From an uncultured Erysipelotrichaceae bacterium (GTDB lineage: Bacteria > Bacillota_I > Bacilli_A > Erysipelotrichales > Coprobacillaceae): a stretch of 64,000 nt of DNA. Below the pieces are notes generated by a model. The model did no database searches. It worked only from the letters and a program-made list of their open reading frames with translations, and had not been told where the DNA came from. The position numbers were made by a program, and so were the translations under genes. The stretch covers positions 124,001 to 188,000 of the forward strand of contig UPXV01000001.1 of assembly GCA_900538465.1 (NCBI GenBank), in the 5' to 3' direction. Below, one piece after another: positions 16,866 to 24,959 of this stretch (position 1 is its first letter; each line of letters starts with the position of its first letter).

Positions 16866-18720
16866 AATTTTTCTCCTTCAATAAATTCAAAAGATCATCT
16901 AAACTGACTTTTTCATATTTTAATAGTGTTTCAATATCACCTTGAGGCGTATAACAATCATCAATACCAATATAATCAATATCCATATTCATATGTTTTG
17001 ATGAATAATATTGAGCAATCATCTGACCTAAAGAACCAATTTTTAAATCGGTTTCATAAATAATCAACTTTTGCTTTTTTTGATATAAATCATCAAGCAT
17101 TTGCTCATCCATCGGTTTAATAAAACGTGCATTGATAACATTAACCAATAATCCTTCTTTTTCAATCATTTGTACAACTTGATTAACTTTTACATCATAT
17201 GTAATAATTGTTATTGAAGCTTGAGGATCATCAACAACAGATTCCCATTTTCCAATTTCTAAAGTCTCAGTTGTATCACATTGTTGATCTTCAACTTGTC
17301 CTCTAGGAAATCTTAATACATAAGGAACATCTGCACGAGTTAAAGCTGTATTGACCATCATTCTTGCTTCCATTGCATCTTTTGGCGTCATAATAACCAA
17401 GTGAGGGATTGCTGATAAAAAACTAATATCAAAGACTCCATGATGTGTTTCTCCATCAGAGCCAACAAGACCACTACGATCAATTCCAATTAAGCACGGC
17501 AAATTCATACGTGCAATATCATGATTGATTTGATCGTATGCTCTTTGTAAAAATGAAGAGTAAATTGTAATATAAGGTTTTTTATGCCCATTGGATAAAC
17601 CAGCAGCAAAAGTCATTGCATGTTCCTCAGCAATTCCTACATCAAAACTACGATGAGGATATTTTTTAAAGATTGAACCTAAACAACAACCAGAAATCAT
17701 GGCCGGTGTAATAACAACGATATCTTCATCTTTATCCATTAAATTTTCGACTTGCGAAGAAATAACAGCGCTCCAGCTTTTCAAAGGACCATTTTTCTTT
17801 AAAATTCCTTCTCGATAGTCAAAAGGTGCGACTCCATGATATATACCCTGACGATCATTTTCAGCCAAGACATACCCTTTTCCCTTGATTGTATGGACAT
17901 GCACAACAACACTATGATTCATTTCTCTTGCTAAAATCAAGGCATTAATCAAATCATGAAAATCATGTCCATTAACAGGTCCAATATAATCTAAACCAAA
18001 TTCACCAAAAATATTATCTTCCAAAACATTTTCTTTAATTTGATCTTTAATCTTTTTTGTCAATTGATAAAGTTTTTTACCAAATTGAGATTTATTTAAG
18101 AAATGACTATAATTATCTTTCGCATTTTTATATTGAGTAGAAATACGAATATCAGAAAAGAAATTACTCAATCCTCCAACATTCTTTGATATAGACATAT
18201 CATTATCATTTAAAATAACAATCACTTTTGAATCAATAGATCCTAAATGATTTAAAGCTTCAAAAGATTCTCCACTCATAATAGCAGCATCACCAACAAC
18301 ACAAATCACTTCACCTTTTTCATGATTTAAGTCTCTTGCAATAGCCATACCAATTCCACCAGAAATTGCTGTCGAAGAATGTCCAGCTTCCCAAGAATCA
18401 TGAATACTTTCTTTGCGCTTTTGAAAACCACTTAATCCATCAAATTGGCGTAATGTAGAAAAATCTTTTGCTCTCCCTGTTAAAATTTTATGAACATAAG
18501 ATTGATGTCCTACATCAAAAATGATTTTATCTTGAGGAGACTGAAAAACATAATGCAAAGCCATAGTTAATTCAACAATTCCTAAATTACTAGAAAAATG
18601 TCCCCCCGTTTTAGAAACATTTTCAATAAGAAATTGACGAATTTCACTTGCTAAGTCTTCCAATTCTTCAATATTTAATTGTTTGACATAACTTGGACTT
18701 TTTATATCTTCAAGTTTCAT
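16846..18720 (-). CDS. dxs: 1-deoxy-D-xylulose-5-phosphate synthase
   Basis: The first enzyme of the MEP isoprenoid pathway. It is a thiamine-diphosphate enzyme of 624 residues. The ThDP/Mg motif (GDAAIMSGESFEALN) lies near residue 145, HTIKGKGY near residue 280, and the transketolase pyrimidine domain carries DVGIAEEHAMTFAAG and HHGVFDISFL. It directly follows ispA (the start abuts the ispA stop), and dxr is also in the window at 51644. Confidence 0.96.
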   Translation of the reverse strand: MKLEDIKSPSYVKQLNIEELEDLASEIRQFLIENVSKTGGHFSSNLGIVELTMALHYVFQSPQDKIIFDVGHQSYVHKILTGRAKDFSTLRQFDGLSGFQKRKESIHDSWEAGHSSTAISGGIGMAIARDLNHEKGEVICVVGDAAIMSGESFEALNHLGSIDSKVIVILNDNDMSISKNVGGLSNFFSDIRISTQYKNAKDNYSHFLNKSQFGKKLYQLTKKIKDQIKENVLEDNIFGEFGLDYIGPVNGHDFHDLINALILAREMNHSVVVHVHTIKGKGYVLAENDRQGIYHGVAPFDYREGILKKNGPLKSWSAVISSQVENLMDKDEDIVVITPAMISGCCLGSIFKKYPHRSFDVGIAEEHAMTFAAGLSNGHKKPYITIYSSFLQRAYDQINHDIARMNLPCLIGIDRSGLVGSDGETHHGVFDISFLSAIPHLVIMTPKDAMEARMMVNTALTRADVPYVLRFPRGQVEDQQCDTTETLEIGKWESVVDDPQASITIITYDVKVNQVVQMIEKEGLLVNVINARFIKPMDEQMLDDLYQKKQKLIIYETDLKIGSLGQMIAQYYSSKHMNMDIDYIGIDDCYTPQGDIETLLKYEKVSLDDLLNLLKEKNCEERKS

Positions 18721-19569
18721 CTAATTCACCCTTTTCAATATGGTTGTTAAAATCTCCAAAATAATTCCATGATTGATTTTCATCGTATAAATATTTTCAT
18801 AACATGATTGAAATAAATCTTCAATCATTTTTTGTGACTCATCTATACCCAAAATAGAAACATATGTAGATTTGTTGTTTTCTATATCACTACCTGTTTT
18901 TTTACCTAATTTTTTAGCATCACCAATAACATCTAAAACATCATCTTGAATTTGAAATGCCAAACCTAAATCAAATCCAATTTGACTCCAGTGATCATAA
19001 TCATTTGGTTGAGCAATTAAAGAAGCAAGTTGCATACTTACAGCAATTAATTCCCCTGTTTTATGTTTATGGATATCTTTTAATTCTTCTAATGTTGCTT
19101 TTTGATTTTCAAAAGCAATATCTTGTTGTTGACCATAAATCATTCCATTGACACCACTGGCTTCATATAAACGATTGACAATTTTTACTTTTAAAGAATC
19201 ATCCATATCAATATTTAAAATTGTATTAACACCAAGATTTAAAAGTGCATCACCAGCAAGAATTGCTGTTGCTTCATCAAATTTTTTATGACATGTGGGA
19301 CGTCCACGACGCAAATCATCATTATCCATACCTGGTAAATCATCATGAATTAACGAGTAAGTATGAATCATTTCAATAGCACAAGCAATATCTATATAAG
19401 GATGATAATCACATTGATAAGCTCTTAAGACACTCAAAAATATCAATGGTCTTAAACGTTTACCAGGAGCCAAAAGTGAATAAGCCATTGCTTCTTTCAC
19501 TGGTCCATCTTTTAGAGGTTGAAGAAGTTGTGATAATCTTTGATTAATTTCTGTTTTGATTTGTTCCAT
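18721..19569 (-). CDS. ispA: Polyprenyl (farnesyl/geranylgeranyl) diphosphate synthase
   Basis: A chain-elongating prenyltransferase of 282 residues. The first aspartate-rich motif is DDLPGMDNDDLRRGRP near residue 83. The second is QIQDDVLDVIGD near 220. The insertion of two residues in the first motif is typical of bacterial short-chain synthases making C15 (or C20). It sits between xseB and dxs. Confidence 0.93.
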   Translation of the reverse strand: MEQIKTEINQRLSQLLQPLKDGPVKEAMAYSLLAPGKRLRPLIFLSVLRAYQCDYHPYIDIACAIEMIHTYSLIHDDLPGMDNDDLRRGRPTCHKKFDEATAILAGDALLNLGVNTILNIDMDDSLKVKIVNRLYEASGVNGMIYGQQQDIAFENQKATLEELKDIHKHKTGELIAVSMQLASLIAQPNDYDHWSQIGFDLGLAFQIQDDVLDVIGDAKKLGKKTGSDIENNKSTYVSILGIDESQKMIEDLFQSCYENIYTMKINHGIILEILTTILKRVN

Positions 19570-19572
19570 AAT

Positions 19573-19788
19573 TTATTCCTCTGTTTGCATATCTTTAAGT
19601 TGTCCATCTTCATATATTTGAGCAACCTTTTCTTGAATGTTTTTTAATTTTTGATCACAATAACGAGAAAGCTCAATTCCTTCTTGAAATAAGGCAATAC
19701 TGTCTTCTAAAGGAATTTCATTACTTTCCAATTTACCTACAATTTCTTCTAACCTTGAAATCGCTTTTTCATAAGTCATATTCTCCAT
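19573..19788 (-). CDS. xseB: Exonuclease VII small subunit
   Basis: A 71-residue helical subunit with the family pattern YEKAISRLEEIVGKLE and the ExxELSRYCDQKL segment (here GIELSRYCDQKL). It partners XseA, encoded 8 nt upstream. ATG 19788 follows AGGTGA. Confidence 0.93.
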   Translation of the reverse strand: MENMTYEKAISRLEEIVGKLESNEIPLEDSIALFQEGIELSRYCDQKLKNIQEKVAQIYEDGQLKDMQTEE

Positions 19789-19796
19789 ATTTTCAC

Positions 19797-21047
19797 CTAC
19801 TTTAACTTTGCTTGTTTGATACCATCATAAAATTGTATTTCTATCTCATCACCAGATAAGAGTTCGCTTGCTTTTTTTACAATCTGTTTGTCTTTTGAAA
19901 CCAATGTATAACCTCTTTGCATGACCTTTAAAGGGCTCAATGCATCTAATGATGTTAATAATTGTTCAAAATGATGTTGCTTGAATTGTAACATCGAATC
20001 AATTCTATATTTAAGATTTTGTTGATAAGATAAAAGTTGTTGATAAACTTTCATATCAAAGACCTTTAATTGATGTGTTAACTGATCTTGTAAATTTGTT
20101 AATCTTAAAATTTCATTAGAATATAAAGCTTCTGGACTTGTTAAATAATAAGAATTTTGTAGTCTTAATAAACGTTGTTGACGCATATCCAATAGATGTT
20201 TCATTCGATAAACCAATTGCCTTGATAATTCAGCGGTCTGTTTTTTCATTTCAACTTGATCAGGTGTAGCTTTCATAGCAGCAGCAGTTGGTGTTGCACA
20301 ACGATAGTCACTTACAAAATCACAAATTGTAAAATCTGTTTCATGTCCGATTCCTGAAAGAATTGGCGTTTGACAAGCATAGATACAACGTGCCAAAGCC
20401 TCTTCATTGAAATTCCATAAATCTTCAATTGATCCGCCACCACGAGCCAATATAATTGTATCAAAGCCTAATTTATCAACTTTTTTTAAAGTTTCAACAA
20501 TCTTCAAATATGCATTTTGTCCTTGAACAGGAATGGGAAAGACAATAACCTTCACAAACGGAAAACGCAAATGAATGGTTCTCACAACATCTTGAACAGC
20601 CGCTCCTTGTTTTGCTGATAAAACAGCAATACCACGAGGAAAACGAGGAATTGGTTTTTTATGTTCTTCATCAAACAATCCTTCTAAGGAAAGTTTCTTT
20701 TTTAATGCTTCAAATCGTTGATACAATTGACCTATGCCATCTTGTTGCATCGTTTGGACATATAATTGATATTGCCCTGTCACTTCATAAACGGAAACAC
20801 TCGCATGAATATAAACTTGCATTCCATTTTCAATTTGAAAAGATAATTTTTTTGCTTGTGAAGCAAACATGACAGCACTGACTCTTGATTGCTCATCTTT
20901 GAGTGTGAAATAAAGATGACCACTTGGATGTGGTCTATAATTAGAAATTTCACCTTTAATATAAACACTCTGTAAAGCCACATCTTGATTCATCTTTGCT
21001 TTGATATATTTATTAAGAGCAAAAACACTTATATATTGTTTTTCCAT
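19797..21047 (-). CDS. xseA: Exonuclease VII large subunit
   Basis: Degrades single-stranded DNA from both ends with XseB. An N-terminal OB fold (~1-100, VYIKGEISNYRPHPSGHLYFTLKDE) is followed by the nuclease core (GAAVQDVVRTI, ARGGGSIEDLWNFNEE, GHETDFTICDFVSD). A coiled-coil tail to residue 416 follows. Its ATG overlaps the nusB stop by one base (TAATG). The folD gene found here in Bacillus is missing. Confidence 0.96.
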   Translation of the reverse strand: MEKQYISVFALNKYIKAKMNQDVALQSVYIKGEISNYRPHPSGHLYFTLKDEQSRVSAVMFASQAKKLSFQIENGMQVYIHASVSVYEVTGQYQLYVQTMQQDGIGQLYQRFEALKKKLSLEGLFDEEHKKPIPRFPRGIAVLSAKQGAAVQDVVRTIHLRFPFVKVIVFPIPVQGQNAYLKIVETLKKVDKLGFDTIILARGGGSIEDLWNFNEEALARCIYACQTPILSGIGHETDFTICDFVSDYRCATPTAAAMKATPDQVEMKKQTAELSRQLVYRMKHLLDMRQQRLLRLQNSYYLTSPEALYSNEILRLTNLQDQLTHQLKVFDMKVYQQLLSYQQNLKYRIDSMLQFKQHHFEQLLTSLDALSPLKVMQRGYTLVSKDKQIVKKASELLSGDEIEIQFYDGIKQAKLK

Positions 21048-21451
21048 TAAATAACCTGACTTAAAACTCCATTAATAAATTTGTATGAATCATCATCACA
21101 GAATTTTTTTGCATTTAAAACAGCTTCATTAATAATGATTGTTTTAGGTAACTCTGATTCTAAGAGCTCACAAGTTGCAATCATTAAGATTGCTCTTTCC
21201 ATAACGCTTAATCGTTCAAAAGTCCAACCTTTTTTTAAATGCTTTCCAATCAATTCTTGATAAGAGTCTTTATTTTGAATCGTTGTCTCAACTAACCATT
21301 TTGCAAAATCCATTGTTTCTTGATTACCTGTTAAAGTTTTATCTTCACTTAAAAAAGTTATAATTTCTTCAAGAGAACTTTCCACCAAAAGATTTTGATA
21401 AATTCCAATCGTTGCTTTTTCTCTTGCAATTTGTCTACGTGTTTTTTCCAT
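21047..21451 (-). CDS. nusB: Transcription antitermination factor NusB
   Basis: A 134-residue all-helical RNA-binding factor of rRNA antitermination. The pattern RRQIAREKATIGIYQ at the N-terminus and ERLSVMERAILMIATCELL with INEAVLNAKKF near the C-terminus is diagnostic. The ATG has its GGAGG unusually far upstream (13 nt), so initiation may be weak. A promoter is proposed at 21490-21518. Confidence 0.92.
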   Translation of the reverse strand: MEKTRRQIAREKATIGIYQNLLVESSLEEIITFLSEDKTLTGNQETMDFAKWLVETTIQNKDSYQELIGKHLKKGWTFERLSVMERAILMIATCELLESELPKTIIINEAVLNAKKFCDDDSYKFINGVLSQVI

Positions 21452-21489
21452 AAAAATTCAAATGCCTCCACACTTTCTAAATATACCCT

Positions 21490-21518
21490 ATTTTATCACA
21501 AATACTATCAAAAATAAA
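21490..21518 (-). promoter_or_regulatory. nusB operon promoter
   Basis: TTTATT (21518-21513), 17 bp, TAAAAT (21495-21490) on the minus strand, just after the yqhY terminator. The -10 is good, the -35 moderate. Confidence 0.45.
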
Positions 21519-21548
21519 CAAAAGAAAAGTAAGAATCAATATTCTTAC
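21519..21548 (-). terminator. yqhY terminator
   Basis: An 8-bp stem GTAAGAAT / ATTCTTAC (21529-21536, 21541-21548) with a CAAT loop. A TTTTCTTTTG tail follows on the minus strand. Confidence 0.85.
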
Positions 21549-21553
21549 CTTTT

Positions 21554-21901
21554 CTATTCAAAATCAATATTATCAACTTCAATATCAATATGTTTAACTT
21601 CAACGTCAGTCATTTGTTTAATTGATGTTGCAATTTTTTCTTGAATTTCTTTTGTCATCTTAGAAACATTTACACCATATTTCAAACGAACATGGATATT
21701 AATATAAACTTCATTATCCTTAATCGAACAAGAAATAACAGATTTTGTTCCTGGAATCTGAATACCTTTTGATGTATCTAAAGCTACATTTTTCATTTCA
21801 CTCACTGTACGCTTTGTAATTTCATCAAAAACATGAATATTCATTAAGATTTTTCCATTCACAGTTCCTTGTTCAAATGTATAATATTCATTATGTGCCA
21901 T
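21554..21901 (-). CDS. Asp23/Gls24 family envelope-stress protein (YqhY-like)
   Basis: About 115 residues. The Asp23 domain shows as VNGKILMNIHVFDEI and VYINIHVRLKYGVNVSKMTKEIQEKI. An upstream TTG-type extension is rejected because GAGG stands 8 nt before ATG 21901. In Bacillus yqhY lies just before nusB and affects acetyl-CoA carboxylase. Here the accB-accC genes that precede it are missing and spoIIIAH is its neighbour. Confidence 0.88.
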   Translation of the reverse strand: MAHNEYYTFEQGTVNGKILMNIHVFDEITKRTVSEMKNVALDTSKGIQIPGTKSVISCSIKDNEVYINIHVRLKYGVNVSKMTKEIQEKIATSIKQMTDVEVKHIDIEVDNIDFE

Positions 21902-21958
21902 AACATTACCTCTTTTCTCTACTCTTATTGTACATAAATGATACAAAAATTACAAGAT

Positions 21959-22417
21959 TTATTCGTTAATAAATTTGACTTCTACTTGATAATTTTCTCC
22001 AACCAAATTTAAAATTTCTTTAATAACTTGAGAAGCATCACTTTGGGTTGCATCTTTTTTTAAAACAGTCACTTTAATTGTTTGATTTTCAATTTCAACA
22101 TAAGCATCCTTATAACCTAATTCTTTAATTTTCGCAACAATGTTCTTTTCTTTTTCTCCTAGATTTTTTGTTTCATTGATTGTTTCTAATGCTTCATTAA
22201 TTGAATCAGATGTACTTGATTCTTTAGCGATGATTTCATTATTTTTAGAAATAATATCTTCACGCTTTTGATTTAATTGTTCTTGTAATTGTTCAATTGT
22301 AGATTGTGTGTTGGTTACGGCTTTTTCATTTGAAGTTGGTGGTAACATAATATAATAAATTGATAAAACCAAAATCAAACTAAATAGGGTTAAAAATGTG
22401 AAAGCTTGTTTATTCAT
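21959..22417 (-). CDS. spoIIIAH: Stage III sporulation protein AH
   Basis: SpoIIIAH is the mother-cell half of the SpoIIQ-SpoIIIAH channel that links mother cell and forespore. The 152-residue protein has one N-terminal membrane segment (about 6-25), a Gln/Glu-rich coiled linker (~40-95) and a C-terminal YscJ/FliF-like ring-building domain (AKIKELGYKDAYVEIENQTIKVTV). Position before yqhY-nusB equals the end of the Bacillus spoIIIA operon, but spoIIIAA-AG are absent and efp is directly upstream. It has its own candidate sigma-E promoter. Confidence 0.88.
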   Translation of the reverse strand: MNKQAFTFLTLFSLILVLSIYYIMLPPTSNEKAVTNTQSTIEQLQEQLNQKREDIISKNNEIIAKESSTSDSINEALETINETKNLGEKEKNIVAKIKELGYKDAYVEIENQTIKVTVLKKDATQSDASQVIKEILNLVGENYQVEVKFINE

Positions 22418-22447
22418 ATTCCATTCTCCTCCGACTTTTTCTTATAT

Positions 22448-22475
22448 ACTATATGAAAGAAGATATGAAAATATG
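22448..22475 (-). promoter_or_regulatory. Candidate sigma-E promoter of spoIIIAH
   Basis: On the minus strand CATATT (22475-22470), 14 bp, CATATAGT (22455-22448). This fits the Bacillus sigma-E pattern (ATATT, 13-15 bp, CATACAAT) with 6/8 in the -10. The predicted start lies about 23 nt before the ATG. It partly overlaps the efp terminator. Confidence 0.55.
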
Positions 22476-22496
22476 AAAAAAAGAGCTTACGCTCTT
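22474..22496 (-). terminator. efp terminator
   Basis: A 6-bp stem AAGAGC / GCTCTT (22481-22486, 22491-22496) with a 4-nt loop overlapping the efp stop. A seven-T tail follows on the minus strand. Confidence 0.8.
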
Positions 22497-23047
22497 CCTT
22501 GATACTTACCATCAGTTGTATTAACAATAACAACTTCACCTTCACCAATAAATAAAGGGACCTTGATTTGGAAACCAGTTTCAATTGTTGCATTTTTAGT
22601 TGCACCAGTAGCAGTGTCACCTTTAACAGCAGGTTCAGTTTCAATAATTTTGAAAGGTACGTTAGTTGCTAATTGAACACCTAAAACTTCTCCAGAAAAA
22701 CTTGTCACTTCAACTTCGTCAGAAGGTTTTAAGAAGTTTAATTCCCATTTTAAACGCTCACTTGGGATTTCAATTTGTTCATAAGTCTCATTATCCATAA
22801 AAACCAAAGAGCCACCTGCATCATATAAATATTGCATTTTTCTTTTATCAATCATAGCTGGATCAATCTTTGCAGTTGGGTTATAAGAAACTTCAGTAAT
22901 TGAATTTGTTCTCATATTTTTTCTTTTGACCATATATTTTCCAGATAATCTTCCTTGCTTATTTTGTTCATTAGAAAGACATAAGAATAAATCATTTCCT
23001 TCAGTATATGCATTACCAGGTTTTAACTCTTTAATATTAATTGCCAT
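22487..23047 (-). CDS. efp: Elongation factor P
   Basis: A tRNA-mimic that relieves ribosome stalling at polyproline. Three domains over 186 residues: KOW-like N-domain, then two OB domains (DEVEVTSFSGEVLGVQLATNVPFKIIETEPAVKGDTATGATKNATIETGFQ split across the domain II/III join). The tip loop of domain I, usually KPGKGGA with a modified Lys or Arg, here reads KQGRLSG, placing Arg33 at the modified position and losing the Pro and Gly-Gly. ATG 23047 follows AAAGGAG. Confidence 0.93.
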   Translation of the reverse strand: MAINIKELKPGNAYTEGNDLFLCLSNEQNKQGRLSGKYMVKRKNMRTNSITEVSYNPTAKIDPAMIDKRKMQYLYDAGGSLVFMDNETYEQIEIPSERLKWELNFLKPSDEVEVTSFSGEVLGVQLATNVPFKIIETEPAVKGDTATGATKNATIETGFQIKVPLFIGEGEVVIVNTTDGKYQGRA

Positions 23048-23141
23048 AAATGTTATCTCTCCTTTGTATAATTTTCCTTTAGCATTATAACAAATTTTTA
23101 CACATATGTAAAATAGAAAACCACTCTATTTATCATATCTT

Positions 23142-23297
23142 TTAACCAACCAATGTTATCACAATCACAATTGTCAAAAGAATCGCAATAAGAATTGATA
23201 ATTTCTTTTGATTTTCTGGTTGATTTTTGTATCTGCTTTGACGTAAAACTGATAGTATAAAACTTACAAACAATAACAACATTAAGATATAGAACAT
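23142..23297 (-). CDS. Small two-helix membrane protein downstream of comG
   Basis: A 51-residue frame, MFYILMLLLFVSFILSVL at the start, then a polar loop (RQSRYKNQPENQKK) and a second hydrophobic segment ending ITLVG. ATG 23297 has AGGAGG 7 nt upstream; the earlier ATG 23303 is only 1 nt from it. It begins 2 nt after the last pilin-like gene and so probably belongs to the comG operon. I do not recognise the family. A membrane anchor or assembly helper of the pilus is only a guess. Confidence 0.65.
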   Translation of the reverse strand: MFYILMLLLFVSFILSVLRQSRYKNQPENQKKLSILIAILLTIVIVITLVG

Positions 23298-23299
23298 TT

Positions 23300-23677
23300 T
23301 CATTCCTCCTTATATTCAAATTTGAAAACAGTTTGTGTATCGGTACTGATTTGTACAATAAATGTGTAATTCATATCACGACCTTCGATATGTGTCGTGA
23401 TTTCATAATAATTTCCCATATCATCAACAAGTGAATCAATGGATATATCATCATCACTATAATCATCACTCATCAAAAAGCCATCTTGCATTTGTTGACA
23501 ATAATATTCAACGAGCATAATTTCTAAATTTTTTTGTTTCATTAATGTTTGAATCAAATGATAATTAGTGACGCGATGAGAAATCAAAGCTATACAAATG
23601 GTTAGACTAGATAACATAATTAAGAAAGTGACCAAAACAATTTGAAGAGCGGAACCTTTATTCTTCAACTGTTTCAT
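23300..23677 (-). CDS. ComGG-like minor competence pilus protein
   Basis: A 125-residue protein with a short basic N-terminus (MKQLKNKGSALQ), a hydrophobic helix (about 9-35) and a polar, Asp-rich C-terminal domain. It lacks a canonical prepilin cleavage site, which resembles the last comG gene of other Firmicutes. It overlaps the previous gene by 20 nt. The ATG has GGGAG 10 nt upstream. The call rests on position and topology. Confidence 0.6.
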   Translation of the reverse strand: MKQLKNKGSALQIVLVTFLIMLSSLTICIALISHRVTNYHLIQTLMKQKNLEIMLVEYYCQQMQDGFLMSDDYSDDDISIDSLVDDMGNYYEITTHIEGRDMNYTFIVQISTDTQTVFKFEYKEE

Positions 23678-24101
23678 TGTCTTGATACTCCCTTGCAAAA
23701 TTAATTAAAAAACGATATTCCTGCTCATCACGTGTTATATGCATCATTATTTTTTGATTGTCTTCTTCAAAAGATAATGAATCAATGTGAGTCGCAAGAA
23801 TTTCAAAACCTGGTTTCTTGACAATTCGATGATTGTCCAAAGAAATTGTTATCTCCTGTAAATCTTGATCGACATAGATTAGTTCGTCCCCTATTTCTTT
23901 ATAAAAATGACCTAAGGTATACTGACTAACTTGTTTTGCTGCAATATAAATATCTTCATGAAAATCTTTGATTTTTTGTGAATGTGATAAGGTTTGATAA
24001 AAGCCAGTAAGACTAATCACAATGATTAGTGTAATTGATAATGACAATAAAACTTCTACTAATGTAAAGCCATTGTGATTGTTTCGATAAATTCGTTGCA
24101 A
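23658..24101 (-). CDS. comGF: ComGF-like prepilin
   Basis: A 147-residue type IV pilin-like protein. The prepilin signal is NGFTLVEVLLSLS, cleaved before Phe. A hydrophobic helix of about 20 residues and a soluble domain follow. The best start is TTG 24101 with AAGGTGAG about 9 nt upstream, so it overlaps the ComGE-like gene by 43 nt, pointing to tight coupling. Confidence 0.75.
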   Translation of the reverse strand: MQRIYRNNHNGFTLVEVLLSLSITLIIVISLTGFYQTLSHSQKIKDFHEDIYIAAKQVSQYTLGHFYKEIGDELIYVDQDLQEITISLDNHRIVKKPGFEILATHIDSLSFEEDNQKIMMHITRDEQEYRFLINFAREYQDNETVEE

Positions 24102-24268
24102 AATGAAAGCTCACCTTCTTTCGCCATGAGAGATTCATATTGTTTTTGAATTCGACTTTCTTGTTGATACAAAGTTGTAAATAAAGAAAGGAAAACAACC
24201 AAAACACTTATAAAAATATCAAACGCTAATAAACTTTCAATTAACGTCATACCTTTTTTATTCAACAT
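24059..24268 (-). CDS. comGE: ComGE-like prepilin
   Basis: A 69-residue protein with the prepilin motif KKGMTLIESLLAFDIF and one hydrophobic helix, and a very short soluble part. ATG 24268 lies within an 11-nt overlap with the preceding gene. The longer upstream frame is an out-of-context extension through comGD and is rejected. Confidence 0.7.
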   Translation of the reverse strand: MLNKKGMTLIESLLAFDIFISVLVVFLSLFTTLYQQESRIQKQYESLMAKEGELSFCNEFIETITMALH

Positions 24269-24653
24269 AGAAACACCCACTTCCAACTTGATAAACAAAT
24301 CGATAATCATGATTTTTAGTATGATAATGAATTGTTTTGGCAGTTTTGATATTACCATTTTCATTAAAAGTCATTTGGTAATCTTCAAAAGAATTGTCTT
24401 TATCAAGTTTTAAACTTTTTTGTTGATGAGCACTTGAATAAGAGATTTGATGATGAGAAAAATGAATGGTTGTTGTTTGCTTAGAAATCATTGCATTCAT
24501 TTTTGCCTCATTTAAAAAAGAAACAATTTCATTCAATTCGACTTTCTCACTTTTTTGTGGTATATGTAATGTCATCGTTACAGTAAAAAGAATACAAATA
24601 ATTGATAAAACAAAGAGAGTTTCTATAAGTGTAAAACCTTTTTTATTCAACAT
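24258..24653 (-). CDS. comGD: ComGD-like prepilin
   Basis: A 131-residue prepilin with motif KKGFTLIETLFVLS and a hydrophobic helix, followed by a beta-rich domain ending CFYVE. ATG 24653 overlaps the comGC stop by 11 nt; both this junction and the next one use the same ATGTTGAATAA overlap. It is a minor pilin of the DNA-uptake pilus by position. Confidence 0.78.
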   Translation of the reverse strand: MLNKKGFTLIETLFVLSIICILFTVTMTLHIPQKSEKVELNEIVSFLNEAKMNAMISKQTTTIHFSHHQISYSSAHQQKSLKLDKDNSFEDYQMTFNENGNIKTAKTIHYHTKNHDYRFVYQVGSGCFYVE

Positions 24654-24945
24654 AAGCTTGACCATCATCAATTGAAATAGATTTTCCATTAGGACAAATC
24701 CCCTGCTTTTGTGTTAAATAAGGATGCTCTCCTTGGGTTAAATCAGAAATACTTGTTGGTAATTCTCCATTTTCTATTTCATAAAGTAAAATTTGTGAAT
24801 TGACTACTTCAATTTGAGCTTCACAACCTTTGTTTTTGACAACTGTGTTCTTTGAAGTGACGTTAGGGATGACAAGAAGTAAAATTACCAAAATAACTGA
24901 AATACAAAAAATCATTTCTATTAATGTAAATCCTTTTTTATTCAT
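24643..24945 (-). CDS. comGC: Major competence pseudopilin ComGC
   Basis: A 100-residue major pilin. The N-terminus MNKKGFTLIEMIFCISVILVIL has the GF cleavage site and Glu5. The soluble part has the typical C-terminal motif region with two cysteines (NKGCEAQI and KQGICPNG) that could form the disulphide known in ComGC. ATG 24945 has AAGGAG 7 nt upstream. Confidence 0.88.
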   Translation of the reverse strand: MNKKGFTLIEMIFCISVILVILLLVIPNVTSKNTVVKNKGCEAQIEVVNSQILLYEIENGELPTSISDLTQGEHPYLTQKQGICPNGKSISIDDGQAYVE

Positions 24946-24959
24946 ATAAAGCTCCTTTC

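Noticed and set aside
22414..22644. Open frame of 76 codons across the efp end
   Set aside because: A shifted frame of efp running through its terminator into the spoIIIAH leader; no start signal.
23098..23358. 86-codon minus-strand frame between efp and comG
   Set aside because: A different frame (51-aa membrane protein, 23142-23297) has the good ribosome site and a sensible composition.
24059..24364. Long N-terminal extension of the ComGE-like protein
   Set aside because: The extra residues are comGD read in another frame; the prepilin leader starts at ATG 24268.
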